A stretch of 64,000 nt of DNA from Pieris napi (Eukaryota; Arthropoda; Insecta; Lepidoptera; Pieridae), in NCBI RefSeq assembly GCF_905475465.1, contig NC_062247.1:1674001-1738000 (forward strand), read 5' to 3'. Position numbers and translations under genes: made by a program. The notes beneath the pieces were generated by a model. The model saw only the letters and a list, made by a program, of their open reading frames with translations, had not been told where the DNA came from and did no database searches. How positions within the stretch are numbered: the first letter of the stretch is position 1; each line of letters starts with the position of its first letter. Shown here one piece after another: positions 56,101 through 61,370 of the stretch.

Positions 56101-57059
56101 TAGCTTGCTTGGCATAGCTTAGTTTAGCCTTGGCATAGCTTAGTTTTCGGTCTGCAACCGGCTTAAGAGCAACACAGCTGTCACTTGTTTCATTTAGCTC
56201 TGTAATATATATCTAAATAATATTTCAACAAAACTTCTTTAACCGGTTTTTGAATATAACATAATTAGCTGTGTTCCGTGGCTTGCTCCGCCTTAACTGA
56301 ACAACAACTGATGTAATATAGCCTATAGACTTCCTCAATAAATGGACTAGTAAAAGTGTACTGTTCCGCCAAACTTAAGGAGGATTTTCAAAACGTCATT
56401 GTTGGCAGTGTGGTTTTAATTGAATAATCATTTAATTGTTGAATTAGTTTTATTGTTACTATAACAGAGATTACGATTGCTACAGCCAGTTCATCAAAGT
56501 TATGAATAAGAAAGTAACTGAGTATAGAGTATAAACTCATAGTAGTGTAGTTCGCAAAAGAACCACAGACCACATAATATAGTACTCTGTCTATATTATG
56601 TGGTCTGTGGTTCTTTACGCGCCAATTTTATTTTTACAGTCATACTATGATTTATTCATACTTTAGCGCTTCAACCAACAAGCAACCGGCCTTATAATAT
56701 TAGTAATATTAGTTGTGTATATTATGTGTTTAATATTATATATGTACCTACTTTATTGTATTTTATTAATTGTTTCTCGACATTATCGTATTGGCATAGT
56801 CTGTAAGGATAATGTATGTATTTCTGTAATAAATAAATAAATAATAGTATGGAATTAACTTTAGCATCAGCATTAAGCATCACGCCAAGATGCTGATAAT
56901 TGAAAAGCACTTGAATCATCGAATTTATAATGTATGATGGATATAAACCATTAATAAGATTTATACATTCCTTCAGTCAACTTTATAGACATCCTGGACC
57001 TCGCACTTGGCACGGACGTCATTACTACAGGATTCCTATTGTCGCACTTACCATTGTAA
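28954..57059 (+). CDS. PGGHG: Protein-glucosylgalactosylhydroxylysine glucosidase homologue (GH65), 14 exons, 761 aa
   Basis: Join of 28954-29129, 32729-33060, 40494-40796, 43886-43986, 45053-45188, 46448-46595, 47132-47279, 47708-47798, 48893-48980, 49896-50093, 51367-51535, 51833-52004, 52869-53009 and 56977-57059. All junctions are GT-AG and the frame stays open. The human enzyme removes glucose from the glucosyl-galactosyl-hydroxylysine disaccharide of collagen. Collinear similarity to human PGGHG runs from MPSIGNGH (residues 66-73) to the C-terminus; human length is 737. Residues matching the reported catalytic D301, E430 and E574 are D355 (GHNFWDTEMW), E485 (VMGPDEDHS) and E634 (VWSELRR). 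Other family blocks: AFEVTGCISFAA-like helix in exon 7, DAIKQADAVLLGYP, TGPAMTWSMHAIG and AVNFFTGMGGFLQALIFG. The N-terminus has a hydrophobic stretch (about 14-31) suggesting a signal anchor, and NXS/T sites (RLNST, KNATV, NYTTG, NVTNS, NRSYE, YNITL) fit a lumenal or extracellular enzyme. In insects the true substrate is unproven; trehalase-like activity is an alternative because GH65 includes acid trehalases. The last exon is the least certain. Confidence 0.92.
29690..30380 (-). pseudogene. Jockey-like LINE, C-terminal RT and 3' UTR, in PGGHG intron 1
   Basis: On the minus strand, 30370-30230 reads AADVQSIFMLQKRAVRSIFC and SSRKSLRNKFKELTI, the pattern of jockey reverse transcriptases (VFVLQKRAVRxI...RxSLRxxFKE). 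Downstream the frame is broken; the 3' UTR at 29690-29890 is family A. It lies antisense to PGGHG. Confidence 0.7.
30770..30975 (-). repeat. Dispersed SINE-like repeat (GAACCAATTCGA family)
   Basis: Minus copy starting at AGGCTCATCTGATGTTAAAT (plus reading), with CGAATTGGTTCGGAAATGC. In PGGHG intron 1. Confidence 0.65.
30976..32319. other. Intron 1 DNA; GC-rich patch at 31915-32105
   Basis: The patch CCTTTGGCGGGGGTAAGGAT ... CTACCCGTCTCCGCCCATCG stands out in AT-rich surroundings and may be a SINE or LINE piece. No frame supports a gene. Confidence 0.3.
32320..32510 (+). repeat. LINE 3' end (family A)
   Basis: GAGAGTTTATTGCCAGTTCT and AATAAATGATTTTGAATTTG, about 220 bp before PGGHG exon 2. 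Confidence 0.65.
32729..33060 (+). CDS. PGGHG: PGGHG exon 2
   Basis: Acceptor TTTTCAAG at 32728. Encodes LPSDDHFMPSIGNGHIATN and SDTVYMNGLYNGRKGESRRA, the conserved N-terminal block of the family. Donor GTAAGT at 33061. Confidence 0.92.
33208..33672. mobile_element. MITE with GAAGTGAAACTTC ends, in PGGHG intron 2
   Basis: Left end GTGCGTGTACTAGTGTACAC then AGAAGTGAAACTTCTTTATG; right end CGATAAAGAAGTTTCACTTC. The interior has an (ATAGAC)n palindrome at 33388-33417 and the direct repeat TGTGACGCGTAACCGAAA. Confidence 0.6.
34122..34195. repeat. Short repeat shared with 61297-61370
   Basis: CGCTAGTTAAACGGCGCTGT then GCTAGGCTGTTGATTGGACG matches the later copy with a few changes. It abuts the outer end of the recombinase palindrome. 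Confidence 0.5.
34213..37300 (-). mobile_element. Tyrosine-recombinase element, left (inverted) copy, decayed
   Basis: One arm of a large palindrome in PGGHG intron 2. Ends in AT-rich DNA with the motif ATCCGT near both termini. The outer end has GTTGATC or its complement about seven times in 34237-34445 and the inner end about three times in 37018-37285. It carries the frames at 36607-36281 and 36071-35073 on the minus strand. Differs from the other copy by small indels, including an extra 16 bp unit (CTGGCCTTTCCTCAGA) near 34851. I assign it to the broad Crypton-like/tyrosine recombinase class by protein motif only. Confidence 0.8.
35073..36607 (-). pseudogene. Crypton-like tyrosine recombinase, left copy
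   Basis: Two main frames: 36607-36281 (108 codons, with a C2HC finger CKTCLGTFKRSSFFRHLRNC) and 36071-35073 (332 codons). Between them the coding continues in another frame after an A-run, and an in-frame TAA at about 36072 replaces a codon that is GAA in the right copy. The second frame holds STGMRHHIATMSQ and AGFLGHNISVHAQNYRLP: the Arg-x-x-His, Gly-His and Tyr boxes of tyrosine recombinases. A lysine/serine-rich linker and a Myb/SANT-like tail (RKWSDEEIQLVKKYFQ) follow. The N-terminal core of the catalytic domain, with the first catalytic Arg, is not visible. Confidence 0.75.
37301..37383. repeat. AT microsatellite at palindrome centre
   Basis: About 80 bp of (AT)n with GAATATAT and GTATATAT interruptions between the two arms. 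Similar (AT)n tracts flank the outer ends near 34190-34213 and 40432-40468, suggesting a (TA)n target preference. Confidence 0.7.
37384..40432 (+). mobile_element. Tyrosine-recombinase element, right copy, decayed
   Basis: Mirror image of 34213-37300. Begins CCGTTCTATGTAAACGTTGA and ends GACGGATTGATATAACTATA. GTTGATC motifs face inward at both ends. Lies about 60 bp upstream of PGGHG exon 3, on the PGGHG sense strand. Confidence 0.8.
37740..39600 (+). pseudogene. Crypton-like tyrosine recombinase, right copy
   Basis: An open stretch from about 37735 to 38412 holds a first zinc finger (CFYCQAIVTIRNYSRHFLRN) and a second (CKTCLGTFKRSSFFRHLRNC). A +/-1 shift at an A-run near 38370 and a deletion of about 30 bp near 38440 (the left copy keeps AYGARLLKKKK) break the frame. 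The frame 38474-39349 then carries MITSTGMRHHIATMSQ and LAGFLGHNISVHAQNYRLP. A stop at 39347 interrupts the linker, after which the tail (KKINPGKNKCMEVLNKE) continues in pieces. Starting codon unresolved. Confidence 0.75.
40494..40796 (+). CDS. PGGHG: PGGHG exon 3
   Basis: Acceptor GGATTTCAG at 40493, about 60 bp from the edge of the recombinase palindrome. Encodes IHHEIWIAIKQMPGPDSKDI to VARKEFIK. Donor GTAATT. Confidence 0.88.
40797..41291. other. Intron 3 start; AT-rich with short (AGACAT)n tract
   Basis: 40885-41215 begins ATTAGACATAGACATAGACA, then A-rich sequence and ends near AATAAATGTCTTTAAATC. It may be a LINE 3' end but no protein motif confirms it. Confidence 0.35.
41295..42762 (-). 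mobile_element. PIF/Harbinger-derived element A (with nested element)
   Basis: Inverted termini TGGCGCGTCTAAACGGGCCA, target duplication TAA at 41292-41294 and 42763-42765. Minus strand encodes a short N-terminal Harbinger transposase piece (MADEITLVAAAYIVLKKK, then KRLWIRPYLNRRETVDNLS) near 42570-42410; the RxWxRPxLxRR pattern is typical. The rest of the transposase is absent. Interrupted by 41616-42343. The 129-codon frame at 41439 is not coding. Confidence 0.85.
41616..42343 (-). mobile_element. Second Harbinger-like element nested in element A
   Basis: Inverted ends TGGTGCGTTCCACTAAGCGC; comparison with element B shows that TCT was duplicated on insertion (41613-41615 and 42344-42346). 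The minus-strand frame 42074-41850 (74 codons) ends RENRQLRPRIIDYENVI, resembling Harbinger transposase N-termini (RxRPRIxNYxExV). Truncated, non-autonomous. Confidence 0.75.
42822..43547 (+). mobile_element. PIF/Harbinger-derived element B, inverted relative to A
   Basis: Same termini as element A, target duplication TTA at 42819-42821 and 43548-43550. The transposase fragment MADEITLVAAAYIVLKKK runs on the plus strand from 43005. 726 bp, the size of element A without its nested insert. A and B face opposite ways, 59 bp apart. Confidence 0.85.
43886..43986 (+). CDS. PGGHG: PGGHG exon 4
   Basis: Acceptor AAACAG at 43885 keeps the frame (VLQEDGDELFDKHIEEWQKL); the nearby TTACAG at 43893 would shift it into a stop. 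Donor GTAAGG. Confidence 0.85.
44025..44105 (+). repeat. Fragment of GAACCAATTCGA-family repeat
   Basis: GCCGGCAACGTACTCGCGAA, then GGCATTGAGAGTGTCC; 5' part missing. In PGGHG intron 4. Confidence 0.5.
44470..44760 (-). repeat. Dispersed repeat (agaatcggctac family)
   Basis: Minus copy of the 8918 family: starts in TATATATAAAATGCTCGTGT and ends AACGTTTGCCAGGTCAGCTA (plus reading), which is the GCTGACC...AACGT end of this repeat class. Confidence 0.55.
45053..45188 (+). CDS. PGGHG: PGGHG exon 5
   Basis: Encodes IVNGIWYYLSSLPS and YYGLSPTGLARGG, equivalent to the YYLLSALP...HGLSPGGLSNG block of the human protein. Donor GTACGA. Confidence 0.9.
45240..45300 (+). repeat. LINE 3'-end fragment (GGATTGCCTAGAAGAAATCG)
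   Basis: Degenerate copy of the family at 3672 and 57822, cut off at the MITE that begins near 45310. Confidence 0.45.
45310..45685. mobile_element. MITE with GAAGTTATACTTC ends
   Basis: Left end TTTGAAGTTATACTTCTTTT, GGCGCG; right end GCCAAAGAAGTATAACTTCT then GTGTACATAAGTACACAC. Interior differs from 6284 and 48121, so it is a distinct subfamily. In PGGHG intron 5. Confidence 0.65.
45730..45845 (-). repeat. GAACCAATTCGA-family repeat, partial
   Basis: CTAAGTCGAATTGGTTCGGA and the upstream block; inverted copy. Confidence 0.5.
45962..46268. mobile_element. MITE with ACCGGATTGAAGTT ends, 307 bp
   Basis: Termini ATAAAACAATTTTTTACCGG and its complement. Core includes GCGTGCGTGGTCACGGTGAC, shared with 20426-20638. 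In PGGHG intron 5. Confidence 0.7.
46448..46595 (+). CDS. PGGHG: PGGHG exon 6
   Basis: Encodes GHNFWDTEMWIYPNILLLYP with the first catalytic-site Asp (D355) and RLETAYVAAELAK. Acceptor TTTCCAG, donor GTATCT. Confidence 0.93.
46712..46990. repeat. Two facing copies of the GAACCAATTCGA-family repeat
   Basis: 46712-46830 is a minus-type fragment (GAGGCTCACCTAATGTTAAG) and 46865-46990 a plus-type fragment ending TCATGTGAGCCTCCTGCC. Together they form an imperfect palindrome in intron 6. Confidence 0.6.
47132..47279 (+). CDS. PGGHG: PGGHG exon 7
   Basis: Encodes FPWESAYTGGEVTQPCCPEV and HVTGCISFAARQYLALTRDE. Donor GTAAAC lies inside an inverted duplication (see 47268-47683). Confidence 0.92.
47268..47683. 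repeat. Inverted duplication spanning exon 7 end and intron 7
   Basis: The left arm (about 47268-47432) begins in the last bases of exon 7 (TACTGGCTGAAGGTAA) and includes the splice donor. The right arm (about 47515-47683) is its inverted copy with only scattered changes. The loop holds about 80 bp with AATCAGTCCAGCCATTTCGA, a motif seen in insect retroelement tails. Confidence 0.85.
47708..47798 (+). CDS. PGGHG: PGGHG exon 8
   Basis: Encodes HGGCSIVTNIAEFWASRAVI. Acceptor CTTTCAG, donor GTAAAT. Confidence 0.92.
48121..48495. mobile_element. MITE with GAAGTTATACTTC ends
   Basis: Almost identical to 6284-6652 and the inverted 11085-11456, including TTTTGATTGCATGCAAATAA and ACTGGAAAAGGAGTCATTAT. 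In PGGHG intron 8. Confidence 0.75.
48893..48980 (+). CDS. PGGHG: PGGHG exon 9
   Basis: Encodes VMGPDEDHSNVTNSVFTNVV with the second catalytic residue, E485, the likely general acid. Donor GTAAGT. Confidence 0.93.
48981..49895. other. PGGHG intron 9, nothing recognised
   Basis: AT-rich, with no element ends or coding remnants that I can identify. Confidence 0.35.
49896..50093 (+). CDS. PGGHG: PGGHG exon 10
   Basis: Encodes RWADIAWSLSLPYDRTLDYH and GDAIKQADAVLLGYPLQYP. Acceptor TTTTACAG, donor GTAAGT. Confidence 0.93.
50295..50560 (-). repeat. Dispersed repeat shared with 985-1410
   Basis: The minus-strand frame 50539-50330 reads TGDPRAGAFLAQRISIAIQR, which looks like a retroelement protein tail. 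In PGGHG intron 10. 50570-51366 holds nothing further that I recognise. Confidence 0.5.
51367..51535 (+). CDS. PGGHG: PGGHG exon 11
   Basis: Encodes DLSYYETVTRSTGPAMTWSM and NRSYEPYVREPFK. Acceptor TTTTTTCAG, donor GTTGGT. Confidence 0.92.
51619..51745 (-). repeat. tRNA-derived SINE, 3' part
   Basis: AACCTCTTTAGGTCTCAGAT to CAGCCTCCTGTGCC; tRNA head missing. Fills much of the short intron 11. Confidence 0.65.
51833..52004 (+). CDS. PGGHG: PGGHG exon 12
   Basis: Encodes VWSELRRPEVGAVNFFTGMG with the third catalytic residue E634, then the start of the C-terminal beta domain. Acceptor ATTTTAG, donor GTAAGG. Confidence 0.93.
52386..52712 (+). repeat. Dispersed repeat, complete-looking copy
   Basis: Starts AGCTGACCGGGCAAACGTCG and ends CACGAGAATTTTATATATTA, both ends of the family seen at 8918, 25725 and 44470. 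In PGGHG intron 12. Confidence 0.6.
52869..53009 (+). CDS. PGGHG: PGGHG exon 13
   Basis: Encodes YLGAHLSLDIMVAGTTLTVT and YNITLVPGLT, the C-terminal beta domain. Donor GTATCT; reading through it would add only GI before a stop. Confidence 0.88.
53090..53722. mobile_element. Foldback element, ~630 bp, in PGGHG intron 13
   Basis: Two arms of about 300 bp centred near 53400; for example ACCAACCTAAGTGTACGGAA at 53316 pairs with its complement near 53450. CCAAAAGTT followed by TTC or CTGC recurs along the arms. Outer ends AGTCCAGTCAGTCAAGACA and AGACCAGTCATTAGAGACA (complement) are imperfect. No coding frame. Confidence 0.7.
53945..54650 (+). repeat. GAACCAATTCGA-family repeat split by a Harbinger MITE
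   Basis: 53945-54105 and 54612-54650 are the two halves of one copy (CAGCTGCCCATCGGTGTATT ... ATCAGATGAGCCTCCTGCC), separated by 54106-54611. Confidence 0.75.
54106..54611. mobile_element. Harbinger-type MITE, 506 bp
   Basis: Termini AGGCGGAAACATACTACTAA and inverse; target duplication TTA at 54103-54105 and 54612-54614, proven by the interrupted host repeat. GC-rich subterminal GCGACGCGACGTGTCG. Confidence 0.85.
54660..54960. mobile_element. MITE with GAAGTGAAACTTC ends
   Basis: Left TTTGAAGTGAAACTTCTTTA; right GCCAAAGAAGTTTCACTTCT then GACATGTGTAGGTAC. Related to 5951 and 33208. Confidence 0.65.
55397..56180 (-). repeat. tRNA-derived SINE split by a Harbinger-type element
   Basis: 55397-55628 and the bases after 56163 are one SINE copy (minus orientation), interrupted by 55629-56163. 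The 78-codon plus-strand frame here is non-coding. Confidence 0.7.
55629..56163. mobile_element. Harbinger-type element with AAGCTA-rich arms, 535 bp
   Basis: Termini AGCCGGTTGCAGACCGAAAA and inverse; target duplication TAA at 55626-55628 and 56164-56166. The arms are full of overlapping AGCTAAGCTA/AAGCTATGCC units. A second pair of ends (GGTCTGCAACCCG/CGGGTTGCAGACC) forms a tight palindrome at 55791-55825, as if two copies had joined. Confidence 0.8.
56557..56616. repeat. Perfect 26 bp hairpin
   Basis: AAAGAACCACAGACCACATA (first 20 of 26 bp) at 56557 pairs without mismatch with 56591-56616, with an 8 bp loop TACTCTGT. In intron 13. Function unknown. Confidence 0.85.
56977..57059 (+). CDS. 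PGGHG: PGGHG exon 14, terminal
   Basis: Acceptor ACATTCCTTCAG at 56976 restores frame (VNFIDILDLALGTDVITTGF) with stop TAA at 57057-57059; AATAAA follows at 57165. Assignment rests on phase, acceptor quality and the poly(A) signal, not on conserved sequence. Confidence 0.6.
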
Positions 57060-57164
57060 ACCAATTATTATAAAATTATTGTGATGAATATTGACGCTTC
57101 GGTGGACGGAGAAATTGTGAAGAATTTTAGTTCAACCGTCACATATATATTTGTATTTTTTTTA

Positions 57165-57175
57165 AATAAATAAAT
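57165..57175 (+). promoter_or_regulatory. Polyadenylation signal for PGGHG
   Basis: Overlapping AATAAA hexamers 106 bp after the proposed stop codon. Confidence 0.5.
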
Positions 57176-57819
57176 ATAAATATGTAGTCTCTTTGGAGTT
57201 GTTGGAGCTTTCGTTCCATTATTCTTCAGGTGCCACTTTATTACTGTAACAAATTCAATTGCCGGGAATCTTGCGCTACTAGGCGGATGAGATGCCGGTC
57301 CATTCCCGTACGTTCGCTACCATGACTTCTGCCAGCTCGTCTTTGGCCTTGACGGTTGCCCATCATTATTGGATCCATAACAAATTTAAATGGCTTAAAT
57401 CAATAACTCTTAATAACTGACTTGAATGAAAATTTAGTTTTACAATGAAAACACTTTTAAATTGCAATCAGGAATATTATTAAATATAACCTAGATATTG
57501 TTTTCGACGCAGGTGAAATATCGGATTTCATGAAATACCGCTGCGTTTGCAATTGTTTGTATGTTCTGTAAAGCTTAACTGTTTGAGTAATAAAAAATTC
57601 AATTCACAAAATGCTTGTCGCAAATTTCCACTTCTAATGGAGCACAGACGTTTTCCAATTATAAAAAAAGGATTAAATTGTGACCATAAACATACAGGAC
57701 ATATTTTAAGTACGCAGTTGAACCCAACTTAACAAAAACATGCCAAATATTACATGATAATTAATTAAACCCAGGTCATAATAACGAATCATGTTTCTTT
57801 GTTTTTAGTTTTTTCTTTA
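57175..57819. other. 3' flank of PGGHG
   Basis: No gene recognised; the 61-codon frame at 57547 has no motif. 57240-57360 is slightly GC-richer. Confidence 0.35.
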
Positions 57820-57960
57820 ACTAGGGTTGCCTGGAAGAGATCGCTTATTAGCGATAAGGCCGCCCGTTGCATCCCTTATTATTATTTTTTTTTTGTATTG
57901 TGTTTGATTTATTGTTTTTAGCAACGAAGTGTTAATAAATAAATAAATAATAATAAGCCA
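57820..57960 (+). repeat. LINE 3' end (CTAGGGTTGCCTGGAAG family)
   Basis: Best copy of the family: CTAGGGTTGCCTGGAAGAGA, GCGATAAGGCCGCCCGTTGC, then AACGAAGTGTTAATAAATAA. Confidence 0.65.
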
Positions 57961-58144
57961 TGAAATTTAGTATATTTGTAATAGATAAGTAATTTCGGTA
58001 TACATTTGAATGATGAAATAGGTGCTAGGTTTCATTGGAGGTACACACTTGATTGCTACGAAAAATGACTAAGAAGTATAGGAATCAGGAACTTTAGAGG
58101 GCTTTTATGTATAGTGTCCAGGAACTTTTTTCATCTCTTATATA

Positions 58145-58628
58145 CAGTCAAAATCTGTAATAACAACATCGAAGGGACTACTCATATTTGGTCATAAAAA
58201 CCGATAGTCGTAACAGCCGATGACGTTGTTATTAAGTTGTCCAGATTAAGCATTCTTATAAACGAGCTAGGTCTGGATATACATAGTTGCTCCCCTCACA
58301 GTATAAAATGGATTTTTGTTTAGTTTTTTGTAATTAGAATTTTTTCTTTGATAAGTAATTGTTTTGTTTTTTTTTTTGTAATGTTTGTTTTGTTTAATAA
58401 TCTCCATATGATCTCTATATGTATGTCATGTTTGCCTATAAGTGCTTGTCACATTAATAATTGTATTTTGTGTTTGTTTTTACCAATGTCTCAGTGTGCC
58501 AAGCGTTGGCAAGCTTTATCTCAATAAAAAAAAAGTACCTAATACAATAAAATTCAGCCGGAACCTTTGATTTTGGTCAATATAACCGATAAGTTGTTCT
58601 AAACGATGTCGTCGTATCGTTTTGACTG
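58145..58628. mobile_element. Pogo/Tigger-like MITE split by a LINE 3' end
   Basis: Begins CAGTCAAAATCTGTAATAAC and ends with the inverse of CAGTCAAAACGATACGACGA, flanked by TA (58143-58144; 58629-58630). TA plus CAGT ends fit pogo-type Tc1/mariner elements. About 58228-58535 is an inserted LINE 3' end (AACGAGCTAGGTCTGGATAT ... AATAAAAAAAAA) related to 14783-14990. Confidence 0.7.
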
Positions 58629-58631
58629 TAT

Positions 58632-59100
58632 ATATATATTTTATTTTACTTAAAAGATACATAAACTTTGGAGGGCTACATGAACATTACTTTATAAATA
58701 AACTACGTTTGCTAATATTCATGTAAAGAAATGTTTATTGGTTGTAAAATAATGTCATACGATCTGACGTCAGTCATCGGCCGATCGTATTTTGACACAG
58801 TTTTGTTCGAATATTCTTGATCTCTATAATAAAACTGAATCGATTAGATATAAAGGTAAAGTAAGATTAGGTTTGAAATTAAGGAAACGTTTTGAATGTT
58901 TTTTAATAGTCCATTAGTTGGCTAATAACAAGTGTTTTTCGTTTCTATCAGAAAAGGGTGTATGGAGGTAAACCCAATTGTTTGAACTCTGAAACAGAGT
59001 CTCTGAGTTAGAAGAGTTGCTAGTTTAATTATTACTATTAAGATACAATTTGTTTTCTATGTAGAATAATAGCACATAATACTTACATTTTTGTGTCGTT
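58632..59100. other. Unassigned DNA
   Basis: Nothing recognised. Confidence 0.3.
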
Positions 59101-59104
59101 CTAA

Positions 59105-59355
59105 GGGTTAGGGTTAGGGTTGTAGGACTCCTTTTTCCGCAATTAGACTCCTGATTGGTCCGTTGTTCGTTAAAGTCCTGGCTAGTTTAGCCAGCCTAGC
59201 TCCTTCCAGAAGCACAGAAGTCTCCTGGGCACTTCACAGGCTTCCCGGAGCGCCCTCACTGTTCCGAGGATTTTTTCACCTTGATTAGCCACAGCCTCGC
59301 ATTCCAGGACTACGTGGGTGATTGTGTCGTTCTATCTAGGGTTTCTGCACATGCC
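59105..59355 (-). pseudogene. LINE C-terminal remnant
   Basis: Minus-strand translation gives NDTITHVVLECEAVANQGEK, then RRLLCFWKELGWLN, the DTxxHVxxECxxx...LLxFxxELGWL pattern near the C-terminus of some insect LINE polyproteins. GC-rich relative to its flanks; no longer frame found. Confidence 0.5.
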
Positions 59356-59629
59356 TTCCAAAACTTTTTGTTTCTTGAGTCGATAAATTGCGACTTTTCT
59401 TTAAAACAAACTGGTAGGTTTGAAAACTGTAATAAGTACATACAAAATTTGTTTATTTTTGAAATTATATAAATAATATTGCCCTCTGGATAGAAATTAC
59501 GAATCATAGCGATGGGCAAACATTTTTGCGTCCGTTTCATTGATTTGCTCCGTGTAGGTATGGCATTTATCCGTACTGGGTTCCGGGCGTAAAAATAACT
59601 GTAGATACTTCAATCATAATGTTAACATT

Positions 59630-59765
59630 TGCTCGAACGGTGAAGGAAAACATCGTGAGGAAACAGACATGTCTTAGACCCAAAAAGTCGACGGCGTGTG
59701 TCAGGCACTGGAGGCTGATCACCTACTTGCCTATTAGATTTGAAAATGATCATGAAACAGATCGT
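59630..59765 (+). repeat. tRNA-derived SINE, 3' part
   Basis: GCTCGAACGGTGAAGGAAAA to TGATCATGAAACAGATCG; the head is missing. Confidence 0.65.
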
Positions 59766-60510
59766 TTCTCAAGCTCCGCATGACCGCTCTTCGCTTTTGG
59801 GTCGCGACCCTTGGGGGGGTCGAGTTTGTTTTAAAAGGGGGTCGCAGTCTGTTGAAAATTAATAAATACATACATATATGTACAAAAGATTCGTTTATTA
59901 AAGGAATTATAAATGTAGTGTTATAAAACTAAATTATTAATATTACAGTGACGTGGTCGCAACTCGCAAGATTGTTTTACTCAACTTTTTGTCTTTTTCG
60001 TGGGTCGCGACACAAAATGGTTGCGAAACGATTATCTAAGCTGTACATAATAATAATTAAGAATAAACATGCATTATAATTATCTAAAATAAATTTTAAA
60101 AGTAACCTCCCTGCGGCAGTGTGCTGCTTTTTCTTGCTGTATTGCGTAATTGTTATTAAATATGTTTTGCTTTGAAATTGTATTATCCGACTTCATGGCA
60201 ATATTTTATTATAACTGTGGAGGAATGTGCTGCTCTTCAATTATAATTATATTAAATTATAATTATATTCAGCCGTAGAATTTGTTACATCGTACGATCA
60301 TATGACGGAAATAAACAAAGCTGAAATATCTAACATAAGAAATTCTTTATTTAATATATTTGAAATGTAACTTATTAGTGTTCTTATACTCTTCCATATT
60401 TATCATTAAACTTTTGAAAACATCAAATTTGTTGTTTGCCGACGCTTTATTGACAGTTTGACAAGTGGCAGAAAGTGGAACTAAATTGACATGAACAGGA
60501 TAGGCCAGAA
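59766..60510. other. Unassigned DNA with a G-rich patch
   Basis: 59790-59860 and 59940-60035 contain GGGTCGCGACCC-type sequence in inverted orientation (GGGTCGCGACCCTTGG; TGGGTCGCGACACAAAATGG), a probable small inverted repeat. No gene. Confidence 0.35.
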
Positions 60511-60512
60511 AT

Positions 60513-61250
60513 TTATTTATTTATTTATTTATTTAATAACAGCACAATGGCCAAACTTAGACTAAAAAACACAATAAACAATACAATAAAATACAATTAA
60601 GATTTACAACGCATTACCCCCTTATCCCCTCCAGGTACACTCTGAAAGCACAGTATACCACCCCCATAAGCTTCCCAAACAGGTCGCTCTCCGGTGAAGA
60701 GTCGAGAAACCCATTAAGCAGTGAGAGTAGCCGGGGAATGGGCGCTTGTTGTCGCTGGACAGTGCGAGCCGAACGCACAGCGAAAAGGTTATGTTTCCGG
60801 CAGCGGTAATATTTGTCCGGGACGTATAGCCTCATGATCTCTTCCAGCAAGTATGCGCTTTCTGTTTCATTCTTAATTACACTCAAACCAAACCTGACCA
60901 CCGAGAAATCCCTACGAAGCTCTAATGAATTATACCCTAACACCCCCATCAAGAACTTTGTAGGGTAGAGGTAAGGAAAGAAATTGTATCTTCTTTTATA
61001 CAGATTTCTCAGGAACTTCTTTTGAACTCGTTCAATCATATCCCCATAATACCTTTCATAAGGGGACCATATGACGCAGCTGGTTTCGAGAATTGGCCTT
61101 ACTAATGATGAATATAGCACCCTAGTGGCAGTGTCCGTCAGACCAACCGAATTTCGCAGGACAAACCCTAATCTCCTAAAAGCAGCATCCGTAATCGTCC
61201 GAATATGCTCCGCAAATGAAAGATCGGGCACGAAATGTAACGTCATCGGT
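60513..61250 (-). mobile_element. 5'-truncated jockey-clade LINE with ATTT-type tail
   Basis: Minus orientation: ORF end at 60614, a 3' UTR of about 80 bp and a (TAAA)n tail at 60513-60536. The 5' end is cut near 61250. Confidence 0.75.
60614..61246 (-). pseudogene. Reverse transcriptase C-terminal part (jockey-like)
   Basis: Uninterrupted 210-codon frame, from an internal Met, covering the part after the catalytic palm: FRRLGFVLRNSVGLTDTATR, LYSSLVRPILETSCVIWSPY, MIERVQKKFLRNLYKRR, then LSLLNGFLDSSPESDLF. These match the thumb and C-terminal region of jockey-type ORF2 (FRxLGFIxRN...LYxxLVRxxLEYxSxxWxP...IERVQKKFLRxL). Endonuclease and RT palm are absent, so it cannot act alone. The frame has no stops, which suggests a fairly young insertion. 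Confidence 0.8.
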
Positions 61251-61296
61251 TCAACTCATTTTCCTAGCTGTTTGATCAAATGGCTGAATATCTTTC

Positions 61297-61370
61297 AGGA
61301 CGCTAGTTGAACGGCGCTGTTCAGTAAAGAGACTAGGCTGTTAAATGAACGACTAATTAAGCTAGTTGGC
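61297..61370. repeat. Short repeat shared with 34122-34195
   Basis: CGCTAGTTGAACGGCGCTGT, ACTAGGCTGTTAAATGAACG, CTAATTAAGC. Confidence 0.5.

Noticed and set aside
59102..59122. GGGTTAGGGTTAGGGTT, telomere-like
   Set aside because: Only about three units and not the insect TTAGG repeat; it lies beside a LINE remnant. Chance or a simple repeat.
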